Below, piece by piece: positions 1 to 13,119 of a stretch of DNA of 64,000 nt. Numbering within the stretch: the stretch's first letter is position 1; each line of letters begins with the position of its first letter. Both the position numbers and the translations under genes were made by a program. Where the stretch lies: contig CM043944.1 of assembly GCA_014529385.2 (NCBI GenBank), positions 52,511,268 to 52,575,267 of the forward strand, written 5' to 3'. The notes below the pieces were generated by a model. It was given only the letters and a program-made list of their open reading frames with translations. It had not been told where the DNA came from and searched no databases. This stretch comes from Adiantum capillus-veneris (lineage: Eukaryota; Streptophyta; Polypodiopsida; Polypodiales; Pteridaceae).

Positions 1-1955
1 TTCCTTAGCATCTATATACATGTCTTTTTCCCTAAACTTAAAGGAGATTCTCCTTTCAGGAAATTTAACATCGGCAGCCAGGAGGTCAAACCATGGTGCC
101 CCTAGGATTACATCCTCATGCTTGAGAGGAGAGATAAAGAAGTCCTCTTTGTCCACATAGCCTTGGACATGAAGCCTCAATTTCCCGATTAAGGGAGTGA
201 CTGAAGCTTCTTGCCCCTTGAAGGCACTGTCTCCGGGTAGGACATCTCCCATCTTGTAGGATTGTATACCTAGCTTGGTGGCCAACTCTATAGATATAAA
301 ATTGTGAGTAGAACCAGGGTCAAAGAGAATAAAAGCATCATGTTCTCTTAACTTTCCCCAAGCATGGCATAGAGGAGATCCTTTGTGATGAGTTTGGTGA
401 GTCTCCTCCTCTTGGATTTCAACCAAGGAAGCTCTAGGAGGATCTTGGCGGTTGTTCTTTTGGGGACAAGCGTGGTACGCATGCCCTTATTCTCCGCACT
501 TGAAACACCGGTTATCCTTGCGATAACGTTCAAGCTCTTCAGGAGAGAGTTTGTTCTTGCCTTTGTAAACTCCCTTCTCTTTAGCTTTGTTGGAGTTGCC
601 CTTAGGAGACTTTTGGACATTGTCCTTCCCCTTAGGCTCATTGGAACCCTTGTTTTCCGGGGGCTTATTATTTCTTTTAGCCCCCGTTTGGAAATTGATT
701 CGTGAGGCCACCATAGTATGGTGTATTACCGCCGATATGGTACGTGGCCTTTGGGAGTTGACATACTCCGCCATTTCTTCTGTTAAGCCTGCACAAAATT
801 GTTGCTTTTGCTCTCCAAAATCCAACTTTTATAAGACAGTGGCTTTGAATTGTAGGTCCCAAAACTTGTCTACATATTTGTGGATGGATTCATTGGGAGA
901 GAGCTTTAAGCTTCGCCATTTGGTGAGTACTTTGTCTTTGGCATCGGTGGCCAAAAACTGCTTCATAATGGAAGCTCTTAAAGCTTTCCATGTTCGTGGA
1001 GCTTCACCGTTGGCTCGTAGGCTAGACCACCATTGCCTGGCGGACTTTTGAAAGTGCATAGCTACATGGCGTAGCTTAGAGGACTCCGTGAAGCCCTCAT
1101 CTCCAAACGCCGCATTGAATTGTTGGATAAAGGCCAAGACTTTGTCCGTAGCACCAAAGGTACCATCATAGGTAAGGTAAGAGATGCTCTTCCCTCCCTC
1201 TTTGAATTTCTTCAACTTGGACGACCTCTTCCATGCGGCATAGGATTTCCTATCGCCTCCTTCCTTTTAATGGTTCAAAGGTTGCACCATCACTTTCTTC
1301 AGAAGGTGAAGAATTTGAAGAAGGTGAAGAAGAGGGTGACCTCTTTTTTTGCCTTTTTCTTGTCTTGATCTTCGTTGTCTTCACCATCACTTTCATAAGA
1401 GGAAGAGGATGAAGAAGATGGAGAAGAGGGTGTCCTCTTTCTCGCCTTTTTCTTCTTTTGCTTTTTATCATCCCTCTTTGAATTATGGCATGGAGAAGAG
1501 TGTGATGGTCTTCTCCGCTTTGGTGGTGATGGAGAGCATTTAGCCCGCCGTCTTCGTGGAGCCATCTCCGCCGAGGTGGTGGGAGACTCACTTCTTTCAC
1601 GTTCCTTTGGTGGAGGCTCTTGAGTTCTGCTTTGGGAAGGAGATGCATCATCAAGAAGTAAATTCTTGAGCCCTTCGTACGGATTCTCTTCTTCTTCCCG
1701 AATCGGAGAGAGACCTCTTTTGGGAGTCTCACAAGGAGGCTTCCTAGGTGTTCTCTCGTCATGGTGATGAGCTTGGAGAATCCCGTGAGCACGGAGCTGT
1801 CGTTGCACTTTGCTTTGGAGAGCTGGATTGCCCATGGCTTGTTGAAGCCTAGAAACAAGATAGTTAACAAGCATCGAAGCATCATTAGTAGCTTGCTCAT
1901 TAGCAAAATCAAAGTTATCAACATTAATTTCACTCTCTTTACTATTGTCAGCCAT
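1..1955 (-). pseudogene. Gypsy element A: gag and start of protease, interrupted
   Basis: Read on the minus strand, the reading frame opens at 1955 (MADNSKES) with an acidic then Ser/Arg/Lys-rich N-terminal part. A gag core follows at about 1215-830, with the Trp pair of a typical Ty3 gag (QWWSSL). A CX2CX4HX4C zinc knuckle lies at about 500-455 (CFKCGE, stop, GHAYHAC). The aspartic protease has its active-site loop FDPGSTHNF at about 330-305 and the later LGAPWFDLL motif near position 90; the frame runs off the window edge. Breaks visible are a frameshift in the homopolymer near 1340, a second near 1250, and in-frame TAA codons at 829-831 and 487-489, the latter inside the zinc knuckle. In Ty3/gypsy elements Gag forms the particle and the protease cleaves the polyprotein. 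The order protease-gag-PBS-LTR, read left to right, confirms minus-strand orientation. Family assignment is firm; this copy cannot make the full protein. Confidence 0.88.
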
Positions 1956-2353
1956 TCTAACAACTTTTAGGTGTAAACTTTTTAGGTGTACTTTGGCACT
2001 TCAAGCCCTACTTGCTACTCCTCTTTACCCCTTTAGAAAAAGCACTCAAGCTACTGTACCCGCGGCTCGAATACCATTAATTGCAAGGAATAGAAGAGAG
2101 GGTCTTTCGACACCAAAACAGCACCGGCTCTTGTCAAGCTTCTAATAGCTCAATAGTGGTTAAGCCGTAGGCAAGCCCCGTAGGACTCCACTATTAAGAC
2201 CATAGCTCTCGACGGTGATGCCCCGTTAACTGCACGAAGGCAGGCGCACTGCAAGGCTGAAAAATCCCTATTCTACTTACTCACAGGCAATTAATAATAC
2301 CAACCATTTATAGCTAGCTTGAGGACCTCCCTTCTTGAGCAAGAAAAGAGAAA
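1956..2353 (-). other. Gypsy A untranslated leader
   Basis: This stretch lies between the primer-binding site and the gag start of gypsy element A. It holds no convincing ORF on either strand and corresponds to the 5' untranslated leader of the element's RNA. Confidence 0.6.
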
Positions 2354-2371
2354 CCTTGTGCTCTGATACCA
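2354..2371 (-). promoter_or_regulatory. Primer-binding site, initiator Met tRNA (gypsy A)
   Basis: The minus strand reads TGGTATCAGAGC followed by ACAAGG, the standard plant retrotransposon site complementary to the 3' end of initiator methionine tRNA, where minus-strand DNA synthesis starts. One base separates it from the LTR end (TGTTACA on the minus strand). Confidence 0.85.
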
Positions 2372-2372
2372 A

Positions 2373-3985
<1,613 letters not shown>

Positions 3986-3999
3986 TTAAATGATCAGTT

Positions 4000-6258
4000 T
4001 GATATGAGAAAATCATTTAGGAGAATTAGATATTGATTATTATGACAAAATCCATGTCCCATTAGGCAAAAGAGTGTACTCCCATCATTGGCCGTAATGA
4101 CATTTTGTCTCTTCGTAGGGGTGGTTTTGTGCGTTGACATTCGTCACATATTTTCACATATGTCTCCGGATGCCTAAACAACATTGGCCACCATATTCTT
4201 GCATGAAGTACTAGCTTTGCAGTTTTATCAACAGAGAAATGTTTCCCTGGCTGGCCCAAGTGTGCTTGTTCTAGGATAAAGAAATATTCACTTTCCGTTG
4301 CACACAATCTTAATTGTTCATCCTTTCCCCGCTGTACAGTTGGTTTGCAATTAGCACATAATGAGTTGCTTCTTCTTCTACAGTTCTCATTCTTGCCTTA
4401 TCCCATCTCCCTGGGAAGGGCTTGTTTTTTAAGTACTCGATTATGTGAGTACTCCATTTGGGTGGTTTGTTTACCAGATATAATACTACTTGGTGATCCA
4501 CGAAGAAAACCAATTTGTTTGCAATAAGGTAATGTCTAAATTTTTTTGACAGCACATATCATTCCTATACCTTCTCTCTCGGTAGTGGCATAATTTTTAT
4601 GCACATTGTTCAACTGCCTACTAGAGTAGCAAATGGAAAAATCCATTTTTTCTCTCCTGGTTGGGCTGATAAGTACCCTATGACATAAGTTCATGCATCA
4701 ACATGAACGTGAAAGATCTTGCTCCAATCAAGTGCTTGCAAAATTTTAGTAGAAATTAATCCCTATTTCAATTTGTGAAAAGCCTACTCACATTCTTCCG
4801 TCCATTCAAATTTAGCAATGAGGCCATACAAAAGCTTAGCTATTATAGCATACATATATATGAAGCACCTATAGTACCCACCATGACCCATAAATGCGTG
4901 GACTTCTTTCATTTTTTTTGGTCTTGGTAGTGCTGTAATTATTTGTATCTTTTCTTGATCAATGGAAATCCCATTTTTGGACACAATGTGGCCCAAAATT
5001 TTACCTTGTCTTACCATGAAGACACATTTTTTAGGGTTTAAGAAAATAGAGTAAGTTCTGCACTTTTTGTAGACTTTCTCTAGGTGCATTATGTGATCAC
5101 TTCTCAGGTGAGAATGAACACAAAGATCATCCATGTATATCTCTAAAAATTGTATGAGAGATTCCTTGAATGCATGACTCATTAGTCTTTGAAAAGTGGC
5201 AGATGCATTGGTCAGGGTGAAAGGCATTACCTTGTATGAAAATATGTCCCACTCTATTGCAAAAGCTATCTTATGCTGATCTTCTGGTTTTATGGTCAAT
5301 TGGTTGTAGCCTGAGAGCCCATCTAGAAAACTATAGGCCTCCTTCCCCGTGCAACTCTCTCGATTACATGGTCTATTATTGGTAGGAGATAGTTGTCCCT
5401 GATGGTGGCAGCATTTACCTATTTGAGGTTCACATAGACTTGCAATTTACAATTCTTTTTGGGTACCGTTACAATCGGGGACACCCAATTAATGTGTTCA
5501 ATCTCGTAGATAAACTCCGCATCCTTCAGTTTGTCTATCTCCTTCTTAATTTTTTTGGCAAAAGTTTCATTGTACGTATAAGAACGTTGTCTGCATGGTT
5601 GGCATCACTTTAAGGGGTATCATGTGCTGACAGATCTCTGGGATCTATTCCCTTTAGGTCTTTGTACGACCAATCAAACACATCTTTAGACCGTCTAAGT
5701 GTATCTATCAGAAGCCGCTCGTTTTCTTTCGTGAGGTCCGTGGCAATGTATGCTGGTTTAGGTTCCTTGCCTGGTTCTGCTAAGTTTATGCATTTGGCTT
5801 TTTCATACCCATCTTATGAAGTTCTAGGCTCTTTTGGGTCTCGTTTGGGCTTCTGCAATACAATTTTGTGTGGGAAGGTGCATCAAACTTATAATCGTTT
5901 GATTCATCATCAGTTTCCAACTCTGTTGTCCAAACTTCTTTCAAAGTTCGTTTCAGTTCATTGTATTTGTGTTTGCGCTCGATTTTGGATAACTTTGTTG
6001 CCTTTTAAAAAATACTTTCTGTATGTGGCTTTTGTTTGTTCTTCTTCTTCAATTTTGTTTTGGTTGAGTCGGGTTTCATGTGCCTCTTTGATATCCATCC
6101 TTAAGCAATCAATTGTGCTTCAACCAACCTTGAATACTGCGTTTTGTCGGTTAATAGAGGTACTGAATATTCTTGTCTTGTTTCGTTTGTTCATGCTTTT
6201 ATTCAAATATCTACGCTGTCTTTGAGGATTTTGGTTTGAAAATCGTAGTAGATCACTT
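4000..6258 (-). pseudogene. Gypsy B pol: reverse transcriptase, RNase H, integrase zinc domain
   Basis: From right to left on the minus strand come the pre-RT motif (DVFDWSYKDLKGID, near 5690-5640), the RT start (SPIVTVPKKN, near 5480), RT core with the catalytic box YMDD (near 5135), RNase H (FFVDHQ and YLVNKP, 4510-4450) and the integrase HHCC zinc-binding region (HLGQPGKHFSVDKT ending CDECQRTKPP, 4270-4100). The start of the integrase core (WDMDFV) is seen near 4040 and then sequence similarity ends. Stops and frameshifts break it into at least five frames. The domains assign it to Ty3/gypsy pol; the copy is dead. Confidence 0.85.
6254..6258. repeat. Target-site duplication CACTT, left copy (copia A)
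   Basis: CACTT directly precedes the TG of the 5' LTR and recurs immediately after the CA of the 3' LTR at 12746-12750. Five-base duplications are the hallmark of Ty1/copia integrase. Confidence 0.95.
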
Positions 6259-6458
6259 TGTTAAAGAATATTTCCATTGTGCTATGGGCGGCCGGACACT
6301 AACGATACTATGTTGTAAATATACTTTGGATAATAGTTCAAAGAGAAGAAGAAGAGAAGAGCAACTTGTTGAATGGCTGCTGCAGGGTAACGATTGTGTG
6401 TGTTGGCGTGTGTGCGTAGTCTTCTTTTCTACCTTCTCCATCATCTACGCACTCTACA
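6259..6458 (+). repeat. 5' LTR of copia A
   Basis: The 200-bp repeat begins TGTTAAAG and ends CTCTACA. It matches the copy at 12530-12745 along its whole length, with a shorter TG-rich segment. It should carry the promoter of the element. Confidence 0.95.
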
Positions 6459-6461
6459 AAG

Positions 6462-6473
6462 TGGTATCAGAGC
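6462..6473 (+). promoter_or_regulatory. Primer-binding site, initiator Met tRNA (copia A)
   Basis: TGGTATCAGAGC lies three bases after the 5' LTR. Confidence 0.92.
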
Positions 6474-7361
6474 TCAGTTTAAGGAGCTACAGTCAATACA
6501 CAAGTTTCCGCAGCTCTGGAAAACAGCAAAAAAGAGAGGTTTTTTGGTCATAACTCCCTCACCCGAACTCTGAATACAGTGATCTAGGAGTCTATCTTTA
6601 TGTTTTTGGGCATTCCGGACGCATTGGCATACTCAGATTTTCAAAAATCTGCAATTTTCTGCAGTAAACAGCCAGCTCACACAAGCATAGGAGATTTCCA
6701 GTTTTGCACTCGGCAGTAGATTTACAGGTTACACGTGAAGAATTCAGCATTTACACAGGTTTTGGAGAGCGACATAGAGCTTTTGCATCATGATATTGTG
6801 TTATCGAAGATTATGTTTGGTTGTTGTGGGTCCATTATGGACAGCTGCCTATGTAAGAAAGGTTGTGGGAAGAAGTTGAGGCGGTTATATTGTCAAATTG
6901 AGTACTTTGTGGTTATGTATGGATATGCCATTAATGTATTTTGGAAAACTGCAGCCTTTGTAAGCGTCGAGTGAGGTTTTTTGAAGTCTTGCCTTGGGAG
7001 CTTTGGTACCTTGGCAAGGTGGATTAGGTACTGGAGCGAACCCCCAACTGGCCCCGCGAAAGACCTCAAATGTCGTTTACGACTATGGGAAGAAGGTGGA
7101 TGTATGGATAGTGGTACAGGACAACGTATGGATTGCATTTGCATACAGGTCCATGTGGACATTGTTTTAGAATATTTATGCATAGTACTGAGTTAATCTG
7201 TGGCAAAGTGAGTCAGTGGATTTTTCCTTGGCAGTGAGAGATTTTCTGTCAGTGTTTATGAGTACTTTGGTTGAGATTGTCACTTGAGATATTGTCCAAA
7301 TACAAATGAAACTCTGTCGAAATTTTGTCAAAATCCTTTGGAAGAAATTAAGAGAGTGAAG
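6474..7361 (+). other. Copia A untranslated leader
   Basis: About 890 bases separate the primer site and the gag start. Only short ORFs occur on either strand and none resembles a known protein; it is read as the 5' leader. Confidence 0.7.
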
Positions 7362-9004
7362 ATGGCAGAAATTTCAACTCAAGTCACATAGATTGTTGGA
7401 GAGAAGCTGACCAGAGAAAACTACAGCATATGGTCTTACAGGATGGAGAACTTTATCATGGGCAAAGGTTTATGGGATTACATTACAGGTGAACAAGAGT
7501 GTCCCGAGGTTGGTTTGGAACCAAATAGAGAGAATGTTGAAGCACATAAAACATGGCAAGCAGGAGTAGAAGCTTACAAGAAGTGGATCGAGAATTCAAG
7601 GAAAGTGATGCATTGGATTTCACTATGCATTAGTGACTTCTTTATACCACATGTGAAGAAGGCTCAATCTCCAAAGGAAGCATGGGAGATACTAGCAAGA
7701 ATGAACAGCTCAAATACATGACCACGAAAAGTTCACTTGAAGCAAAGGTTACATTGTGTAGGCGAGGAAATAGATCCATATCAGATTATGTGACAGAGAT
7801 AAAGCAAATACAGGAAGATCTTGCGAGCATTAATGTTGAAGTTCCAGATGATGACTTAGTTTCAGTGACATTGAATGGTTTGGGATCGGAATACGAGTCA
7901 TTGGATACATCTATATCTGTTCGAGGACACATGCCTAATTTTGAAGAGTTAGTAAACCTTTGTTTGCAAGAAGAGGTGAAGTTAGGCAAGTCAGGTCCTT
8001 CTACATCAAATAACAATTCCAGAGATCGGGTTTTTCACTCTAGAGGTCGTGGAAACAATAGAGGTGGAAGAGGAAACTATGGTCATGGAAACAATGCTGG
8101 AAGAGGTCAATGGCAAAACCAACAAAGTCAAAGTTACAATGATTATAGCCAAAGAGGCAGGGGCAGAGCCCGAACTTGTGGACGTGGAGGTGGACGATTT
8201 GTACATCCTCAAAGAGATGGATATTGTAACAGATGTGGCATTTATGGTCACTTTGAAAGAAAATGTTACACAAGGCTAAATCAAAATCGTGATCGTGGTG
8301 GAAGAGGCCGAGGTTATGGCAGACATGGAGGAAACTTTGCTGGATACAATCCTCATGATCAAAATATATATGACAATAGATCGAGTGGACATTTATTTCC
8401 TATGGAGCATGTTGTTGGAAGCATGGTGGAGCCACATCATACAGATGATTGGTATCTAGATAGTGGCGCCACAAATCATATGACATATCATGGTGAATGG
8501 TTTGACAGGAAAGAGAAATTAGAAGATGATGAGTTTGTCGCTACAGGTGATGATACTATGCATCGGATTACGCATGTTGGTTCAGTTCCATTGCTAGAAA
8601 AAGACGGGACATACAACACATTGGGAGATGTTCTATATGTGCCTTCAATCACAAATAATTTAGCATCAGTTGGACAGATGACAGATCAAGGGTTGCAAGT
8701 CCATTTTAATCGTTATGGCTGCTTCATAGAGGAGTTTCACAAAGGCAGACCAGGCAAGATATTGGCACGTGGAAGAAAGAAAGGTCGCTTGTTCTCATTG
8801 GAAGCTGGAGATCCATGTTTACAGAGTGGTATGTATGCAAACACATCAGCCACTCAAGATAATTGGGCAGATTTATGGCATAAGAGGATTGGTCATGTCA
8901 ATCTTAGAAGACTAAAGCACATGCAATCAAATCAAATTGTACGTGGATTACCAAAGTTTGGTAGATTGAATTTTGATCATGTTTGTGAAGCTTGTCAATT
9001 TTGA
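7362..9004 (+). pseudogene. Copia A gag, protease and GAG-pre-integrase region
   Basis: The frame starts at ATG 7362 (MAEISTQVT) and meets a TAG at 7389-7391; it then continues through a UBN2-type copia gag (NYSIWSYRMENFI) to about 7700, where a frameshift moves coding into the frame of 7682-9004. That frame carries the rest of gag, a Gly/Arg-rich stretch, a CX2CX4HX4C zinc knuckle (CNRCGIYGHFERKC, near 8225), the protease active site (DSGATNHM, near 8460) and the pre-integrase motif (LWHKRIGH). It ends at TGA 9002-9004 right after CEACQF, where related proteins continue. The domains are those of the N-terminal half of a Ty1/copia polyprotein. Confidence 0.92.
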
Positions 9005-10093
9005 AAGCAATCTCGTTTACCATTTCCAAAGAGGGGGAGAATTAGCCAAAGTCCTTTGGAAATTGTTCATTCAGATATTTGGGGACCTTGTGATCATGCT
9101 ACGCCAAATGGTTGTCGATATTTTATCATATTCACGGATGATTACAACAGAATGACATGGGTTTACTTTCTAAAGGCAAAGTCAGAGGCATTTGAGGTAT
9201 TCTTGAAGTTCAAAGTTATGGTTGAGAAAGAGAATGGTTGTCAAATTAAATGCCTACGCACAGATGGAGGGGGAGAGTACATGTCACACAGTTTTGATGA
9301 TTACTTACGTGAACAAGGCATAAGAAGAGAGATTACTTGCAGATACACACCACAACAAAATGGAGTTGCTGAGAGAAAGAATAGAGTCATAGCAGAGATT
9401 GCAAGAGCCATGATGAATGAGATGAATATGCCATTAACATATTGGGCTGAATCAGTTCATACAGCAGTACACATTATGAATCGAACACCAACAGTTGCCA
9501 TTCATGAAATTTCACCTTATGAGAGACTTTATGGGATCAAGCCAACAGTTTCCTACATGAAAGTTTTTGGATGTGTTTGCTATGTTCATGTGCCAAATGA
9601 AGCAAGAAAGAAGATGGAGCCAAAGGCAGTGAAGTGTATATTCTTGGGCTACCCAGTTGAAAAGAAAGGTTATAAGTGCTATGATCCTACGACAAGACAA
9701 GTTTATGTCAGTAGAGATGTCAGATTTTGTGAGTATGAACCATGGTATCAACCAAATCCACTGATGATAGAAGATGAGTATGAAGAGCAAGAGAATGTGC
9801 GTCATGTTGTTGATAAGCCAGGACCATCAACAAGAACTATTTCAGGACCACATATGGCAGAGGAGAGTACAGGAAGTGTCAACCCATGGAGCAGTCGTTT
9901 GCGAGATAAGAAGCAAGATGAGAAAGGCAAGAATAAAGTGGTTGAAGAGAGTTCTGGAGATGAAAGCCTCGATGAAGAGCATGGTTTACCACATTTGAGG
10001 ACACCTAGCACTAAGCATATTGAGAAATATGTACCCCCATATGCAAGAGTTGAAGAGAAGAGTGCACCACTGTTGAGAAGATCAGAGAGGGTG
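9005..10093 (+). pseudogene. Copia A integrase
   Basis: The frame is unchanged across the TGA at 9002-9004. The core catalytic D-D-E residues are visible: VHSDIWGP (near 9065), LRTDGGGEY (near 9260) and NGVAERKNR (near 9360). The C-terminal part contains the typical FGCVCYVHVP and FLGYP motifs, then an acidic linker up to RRSERV, where the foreign insertion begins. Integrase joins the cDNA ends to host DNA. Apart from the upstream stop this domain is undamaged. Confidence 0.93.
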
Positions 10094-10911
10094 CCATTAG
10101 GAAAATATTGGACTTCTTTGGGGCCTTGTAAGGTTTGGGATTAAGTTTCTAATTGGTAGGGGGTTAAGGGGACACAAAAAACCTCTTAGTGGTTTTGAGC
10201 TAGAATATGTCAGTTTTCAAAAGAAACTGACTAGTGGGGTCTTTGGCCCATTTTTAATAGGCCTTGGAAGATGGACCATTGGTTAATTGGAGGGGAAGGT
10301 GCAAGTTGTTTAATGGGTAAAAGAGCAAGGCTCCATATGATGTGGGGGTGAAATCTTGACCATTGGATCTTGCACAAGATCAAGGGTGGAGGTTGAAAGG
10401 CGCCATTTGAAGTGGGGGCTCAATCTCGGCCTTTGGATCTCAATCAAGATCAAGGGAGGAGGTGAAAAGGCGCATTTTGAAGAGAGGGAAGCCCATCCTA
10501 GCCACTAGATCTCACTCAAGATGAAGGGTGGAGGTTGAAAGGCGCCTTTTGATGATATCCATTGGATGAAAAAAGGATCTAATGGTTGAGATTGAAGCCC
10601 CCCCCCCCCCCCCCCCCCCCCCTTCCCCCCTCCCAATTCAAATTACACTGTACCATCATGTCATCTTCACTTTTCCAATTGTCACCTCACTGTCACACCC
10701 CCTTTTCCAGGTTTTAAAGGCTTGTAAGAGCATGGTATTCTCCTCTAAAAGGTTGTTTTGACATAGGCAAACCAAGGGAAAGAGGGGACAAACTATGACA
10801 CACCTAGCTCTTCCTAGTTGTAGAGTGTGTCCACCACCCTCTTCCTATTGGCTGGCCTCAAATTAACCTTAATCCCAAAGGGCCCCTAGAGGGTTCATAT
10901 TTCTCCTAATG
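10094..10911 (+). mobile_element. Non-autonomous TIR element (MITE-like) inside copia A
   Basis: The coding sequence jumps from RRSERV (ending 10093) to RYPIDRLTYNGY (starting 10912), and joining the two flanks restores the frame. The inserted 818 bp begin CCATTAGGAAAATATTGG and end ATATTTCTCCTAATG; the outer 45 or so bases form an imperfect terminal inverted repeat that includes a shared GGGATTAA block. Inside are three to four imperfect tandem repeats of about 75 bp (10340-10570) and a run of about 25 C. There is no transposase. At most a 1-2 bp target duplication can be read, so the superfamily is not assigned. Confidence 0.82.
10340..10570 (+). repeat. Imperfect ~75-bp tandem repeats in the TIR element
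   Basis: Repeated blocks of the form TTGGATCT..CAAGATCAAGG..GGAGGTTGAAAGGCGC occur at about 10355, 10430 and 10505, with a partial fourth copy. They are followed by poly-C at 10598-10622. Confidence 0.8.
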
Positions 10912-12535
10912 CGTTATCCAATTGATAGATTGACATACAACGGTTACATGCGTACACATTATGCATACATGGTTTCACGTGTGCAACATAAAGAGCCTAC
11001 ATGTTTTCAAGAGGCAATTGGAAAATCAGAATGGGAGTCAGCTATGGATGATGAGATGGATGCTCTTGTGAAGAATGACACTTGGAATTTGGTTTGCTTG
11101 CCAAGTGGAAAGAAAGCAATTGGTTCAAAATGGGTATACAAAGTCAAGTGCAAGTCAAATGGTAGTGTGGAAAGATACAAAGCGAGGCTTGTTGCTAAAG
11201 GTTATGCACAAACAAAAGGTCTTGATTATGATGAGACATTCAGTCCATTTGCAAAGATGACAACAATCAGATTGGTGATAGCAATGGCAAGTATGTTCGG
11301 TTGGAAGTTACGGCAAATGGATGTGGATAATGCATTCTTGAATGGTGACTTAGAAGAAGAAGTTTATATGATACAGCCAGAGGGTTATCAGCATCCAGAG
11401 TTTCCATATTATGTGTGTAAGTTGAAGAAAGCATTGTATGGTTTGAAGCAAGCATCTAGAGCTTGGTGTGAAAAGATAACCAGATTCTTGAAGAAGATTG
11501 GATTTAAACAGTCTACTGCTAATCACTCATTGTTTTTGAAGCATGTTGATGGAGAGATCGTCGTTATTTTTATCTATGTTGATGACTTGATTCTCACTGG
11601 AAGTCATGATGAGCAAATTTTGCATGTCAAGAAGAGTTTGTTGAGAGAATTCAACATGAAGGACCTTGGTGAGTTGAGATATTTTTTGGGAATTGAAATT
11701 GTCGACACTTTATCAGGAATTTGGATGATACAAAGACAATACGCATTGGATATGCTTGAGAAGTATGGAATGACAACGTGCAAACCGGTTGATACACCTC
11801 TTGATCAAAATGTGAAGTTGTTTGATGATGGACATTACATTGAGGATGTCTTTATGTACCGCAAGATGGTTGGAAGCCTTATTTACTTGACAATAACAAG
11901 GCCAGATTTGAGTTATGCAGTGGGTGTTGTGAGTCAATTCATGCAAAAGCCATCTTGATGCAGTGAGACGGATTATGAGATATGTGAAAGCCACTGTCAG
12001 TTATGGAATGTTTTATGAAAAGAATGGGAAGCTTTGTCTTTATGGTTACACAGATGCAGATTGGGCAGGAGATTTTATGGATAGAAGATCTACGAGTGGT
12101 TATGCATTTTCCATTGGCAATGGTATGATAAGTTGGAGTAGCAAGAAGCAATCAACTGTAGCATTATCAAGTACAGAAGCTGAATATCGTGGAACAGCTT
12201 TGGCAGCATGTGAAGAGTCATGGTTGAGAGTGCTTATGGTAGACTTTGCTTTTGACTACCTTGACAGTGTCATTATATATTGTGACAATATTAGCAGCAT
12301 CATGTTGGCAAAGAATCCAGTCTACCATGCTCGCACTAAACACATTGAGATACATTATCACTTCATTAGAGAAAAAATTTTGGCAGGTGAGATTGATTTG
12401 GTGTATGTGAAGACAAATGATCAATTTGCGGATATATTCACAAAAGTGCTTGGAAAGGAGAAGTTTTGCTACTTTCGTGAAGCATTGGGAATCCATCATA
12501 TGCAAGCTCACTCTGAGCTTGAGGGGGAGTGTTAA
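10912..12535 (+). pseudogene. Copia A reverse transcriptase and RNase H
   Basis: The RT frame covers 10912-11958, with the typical start (NDTWNLV), KARLVAKGY, the LNGDLEEEVYM block, LYGLKQASRAW and the catalytic YVDD box (near 11575-11586). It ends at a frameshift near 11950, where QKPS is followed by a stop while HLDAVRRIM continues in another frame; a few bases appear lost compared with the family. RNase H follows (YTDADWAG, ALSSTEAEY, YHARTKHIEIHYHFIRE, ADIFTK) to the stop at 12535, just short of the polypurine tract. RT and RNase H copy the element RNA to DNA. Identification is certain; function in this copy is lost. Confidence 0.94.
12515..12529 (+). promoter_or_regulatory. Polypurine tract of copia A
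   Basis: GAGCTTGAGGGGGAG lies directly before the TG of the 3' LTR. This is the position of the plus-strand primer in LTR elements. Confidence 0.88.
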
Positions 12536-12745
12536 AGAATATGTCCATTGTGCTATGGGCGGCCGGACACTGACTATACTATGTTGTAAATATACTTTGG
12601 ATAATAGTTCAAAGAGAAGAAGAAGAGAAGAGAAACTTGTTGAATGGCTGCTGCAGGGTAACGATTGTGTGTGTGTGTCTCGATGTGTGTTGGTGTGTGT
12701 GCGTAGTCTTCTTTTCTACCTTCTCCATCACCTGCGCACTCTACA
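12530..12745 (+). repeat. 3' LTR of copia A
   Basis: This 216-bp repeat matches 6259-6458, with a 16-bp longer TG-rich segment and a few substitutions. It ends CTCTACA and is followed by the CACTT duplication. Confidence 0.95.
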
Positions 12746-12750
12746 CACTT
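12746..12750. repeat. Target-site duplication CACTT, right copy (copia A)
   Basis: This is identical to 6254-6258 and marks the right end of the copia A insertion. Confidence 0.95.
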
Positions 12751-13080
12751 GTCGATTCTCTCATTTGATGTCTTGATCTAAACTATTAGAAAGCTTGTCA
12801 TCCGCATTGTCTTCTAAAAGCTTATTCGTGGAGTCCTGGAATACTTCCTCATCAGTTTGGTCAAGGTCCCTTATTGAGATCTCATCCACTATGCGTCGGC
12901 AATCTGCAACCCCTTCCTTGTCAAGGACTTCCAATTCTGATTTTGGACTTAGACTGACACTCATCATCTAGAATAGATTGATATCATATCCTTCCTCATC
13001 ACAAAATTTGGTCAGGGTCACCTCATGCACGCACACATTAAGAGTCGCCAGTATCTGCTGCCATCCAAAAATAAGAAGCG
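12751..13080 (-). pseudogene. Gypsy B linker between protease and RT
   Basis: The minus strand is open here apart from one TAG near 12970. It encodes an acidic, low-complexity stretch with HEVTLTKFCDEEGYDINLF upstream of a Ser/Glu/Asp-rich part that continues across the copia insertion at 6258. It shows no named domain; its place between the protease (right) and RT (left) of gypsy B suggests a polyprotein linker. Confidence 0.5.
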
Positions 13081-13119
13081 AAGATGGTAAGCAGTCCCAT
13101 AGGTTTGGTTTGGAGATCA

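Larger units (their letters stand above)
6259..12745 (+). mobile_element. Complete Ty1/copia element A inserted in gypsy B
   Basis: The element has two LTRs (6259-6458, 200 bp; 12530-12745, 216 bp), both starting TGTTAAAGAATAT and ending CTCTACA, a Met primer site after the first LTR, a polypurine tract before the second, and a perfect CACTT duplication outside. Internal order is gag, protease, integrase, RT, RNase H, which is the copia order. The LTRs differ at about seven positions plus a 16-bp gap in the TG-rich stretch, so the insertion is not recent. An 818-bp foreign element sits between integrase and RT. The coding region has an early TAG, a gag frameshift, one TGA and a small deletion before RNase H, so this copy is non-functional though structurally whole. 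Confidence 0.95.

Noticed and set aside
385-1051. Plus-strand open frames of 106 and 154 aa
   Set aside because: They are the antisense of gypsy A gag, whose zinc knuckle, gag core and protease motifs are on the minus strand.
10598-10622. Poly-C run as evidence of an assembly gap
   Set aside because: The terminal inverted repeats and intact copia flanks continue on both sides, so the run appears to be part of the element, though its exact length is uncertain.
11713-12511. Minus-strand open frames under copia A RNase H
   Set aside because: The plus strand carries the full RNase H motif set; these are shadows.
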